A stretch of 43,964 bases of DNA from JAUYQR01 sp031415015. GTDB taxonomy: Bacteria; Pseudomonadota; Alphaproteobacteria; Rhodobacterales; Rhodobacteraceae. Position 1 is the first letter of the stretch; each line of letters opens with the position of its first letter. The notes under the pieces were generated by a model. That model saw only the letters and a program-made list of their open reading frames with translations, searched no databases and was not told where the DNA came from. The DNA lies in the NCBI GenBank assembly GCA_031415015.1, contig JANOQT010000054.1, forward strand, positions 1 to 43,964, read 5' to 3'. The position numbers were made by a program, and so were the translations under genes. Shown in pieces: positions 43,825 through 43,964 of the stretch.

Positions 43825-43964
43825 GTAACCGTCCGGTCTGACTGCCATTACCGCAGGTTCCATGGCAGCAGGTCATTGATCCGGTTGATCTTGTGGTCTG
43901 GAATGCGGGCGAGGGTGTCGACGAGCCAGGCTTGGGGATCGACGCCGTTGAGCTTGGCGGTCTC
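43825..43964 (-). mobile_element. IS66-family element, one end (runs off the window)
   Basis: GTAACCGTCCGG at 43825 has the GTAA start typical of IS66-family terminal repeats, placed 23 bp after the TnpC stop as in that family. The element lies inside the IS3 orfA and continues beyond the window, so it arrived after the IS3 copy. Confidence 0.75.
43848..43964 (-). CDS. IS66-family transposase (TnpC), C-terminal 38 residues
   Basis: The frame enters from the window edge and reads ETAKLNGVDPQAWLVDTL, then ARIPDHKINRINDLLPWNLR and a TAA at 43848-43850. The TAKLNGVDPxAWL and INRIxDLLPWN segments are the standard C-terminus of IS66 TnpC proteins. The catalytic part is outside the window, so activity cannot be judged. 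Confidence 0.92.
   Translation of the reverse strand, partial: ETAKLNGVDPQAWLVDTLARIPDHKINRINDLLPWNLR

Overview
The window looks like chromosomal DNA of a GC-rich alphaproteobacterium, most likely a member of the Rhodobacteraceae/Paracoccaceae. The call rests on protein resemblance, dense ATGA-overlapped operons and the DUF952, SRAP and SQR/SqrR gene types. No rRNA, tRNA or CRISPR was seen.

Layout. 1-3101: housekeeping-like genes: a DUF952 protein cut by the window edge, an exported 5'-nucleotidase-like metallophosphatase with altered metal ligands, a VOC/glyoxalase-fold protein and an SRAP (YedK/HMCES-type) protein. 3102-3494: a non-coding leader with two perfect inverted repeats. 3495-19908: a 16.4 kb, eight-gene, one-direction cluster that I cannot match to any described system. 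It encodes four very large paralogues (729-981 aa) with a conserved N-terminal module and beta-rich repeats, three smaller or more divergent relatives upstream (765, 563 and 255 aa), a metacaspase-type protease (His83/Cys134) placed between the third and fourth large paralogues, and a final 297 aa protein of unknown fold. None has an obvious signal peptide. This is the best candidate for an undescribed system.

19917-28738: a myo-inositol catabolism island. On the minus strand lie iolD, iolC, iolB and an iolJ-like class II aldolase. Divergent from them are two Gfo/Idh/MocA dehydrogenases flanking an IolE/IolI-type TIM-barrel enzyme. A LacI-family regulator closes the island, and a perfect 16 bp LacI-type palindrome sits in the divergent promoter region.

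28862-34995: a sulfide-response operon on the minus strand, read sqr, DUF2892 membrane protein, RND adaptor, RND pump, SqrR/BigR-type ArsR regulator. An 18 bp palindrome overlaps the probable -35 of sqr. The operon couples sulfide oxidation, an efflux pump and a dithiol persulfide sensor.

35033-37684: a decaying region holding remnants of a branched-chain-amino-acid-type ABC transporter (livF with a nonsense codon, livG with most of the gene deleted, a substrate-binding protein with at least four frameshifts), then about 600 bp with no recognisable gene. 37685-42352: a compact module of a membrane-anchored Ser/Thr protein kinase with an extracytoplasmic PDZ-like region and two exported LysM plus substrate-binding-protein paralogues, visibly less GC-rich than the rest. 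42428-43964: a broken IS3-family element interrupted by the end of an IS66-family element that runs off the window.
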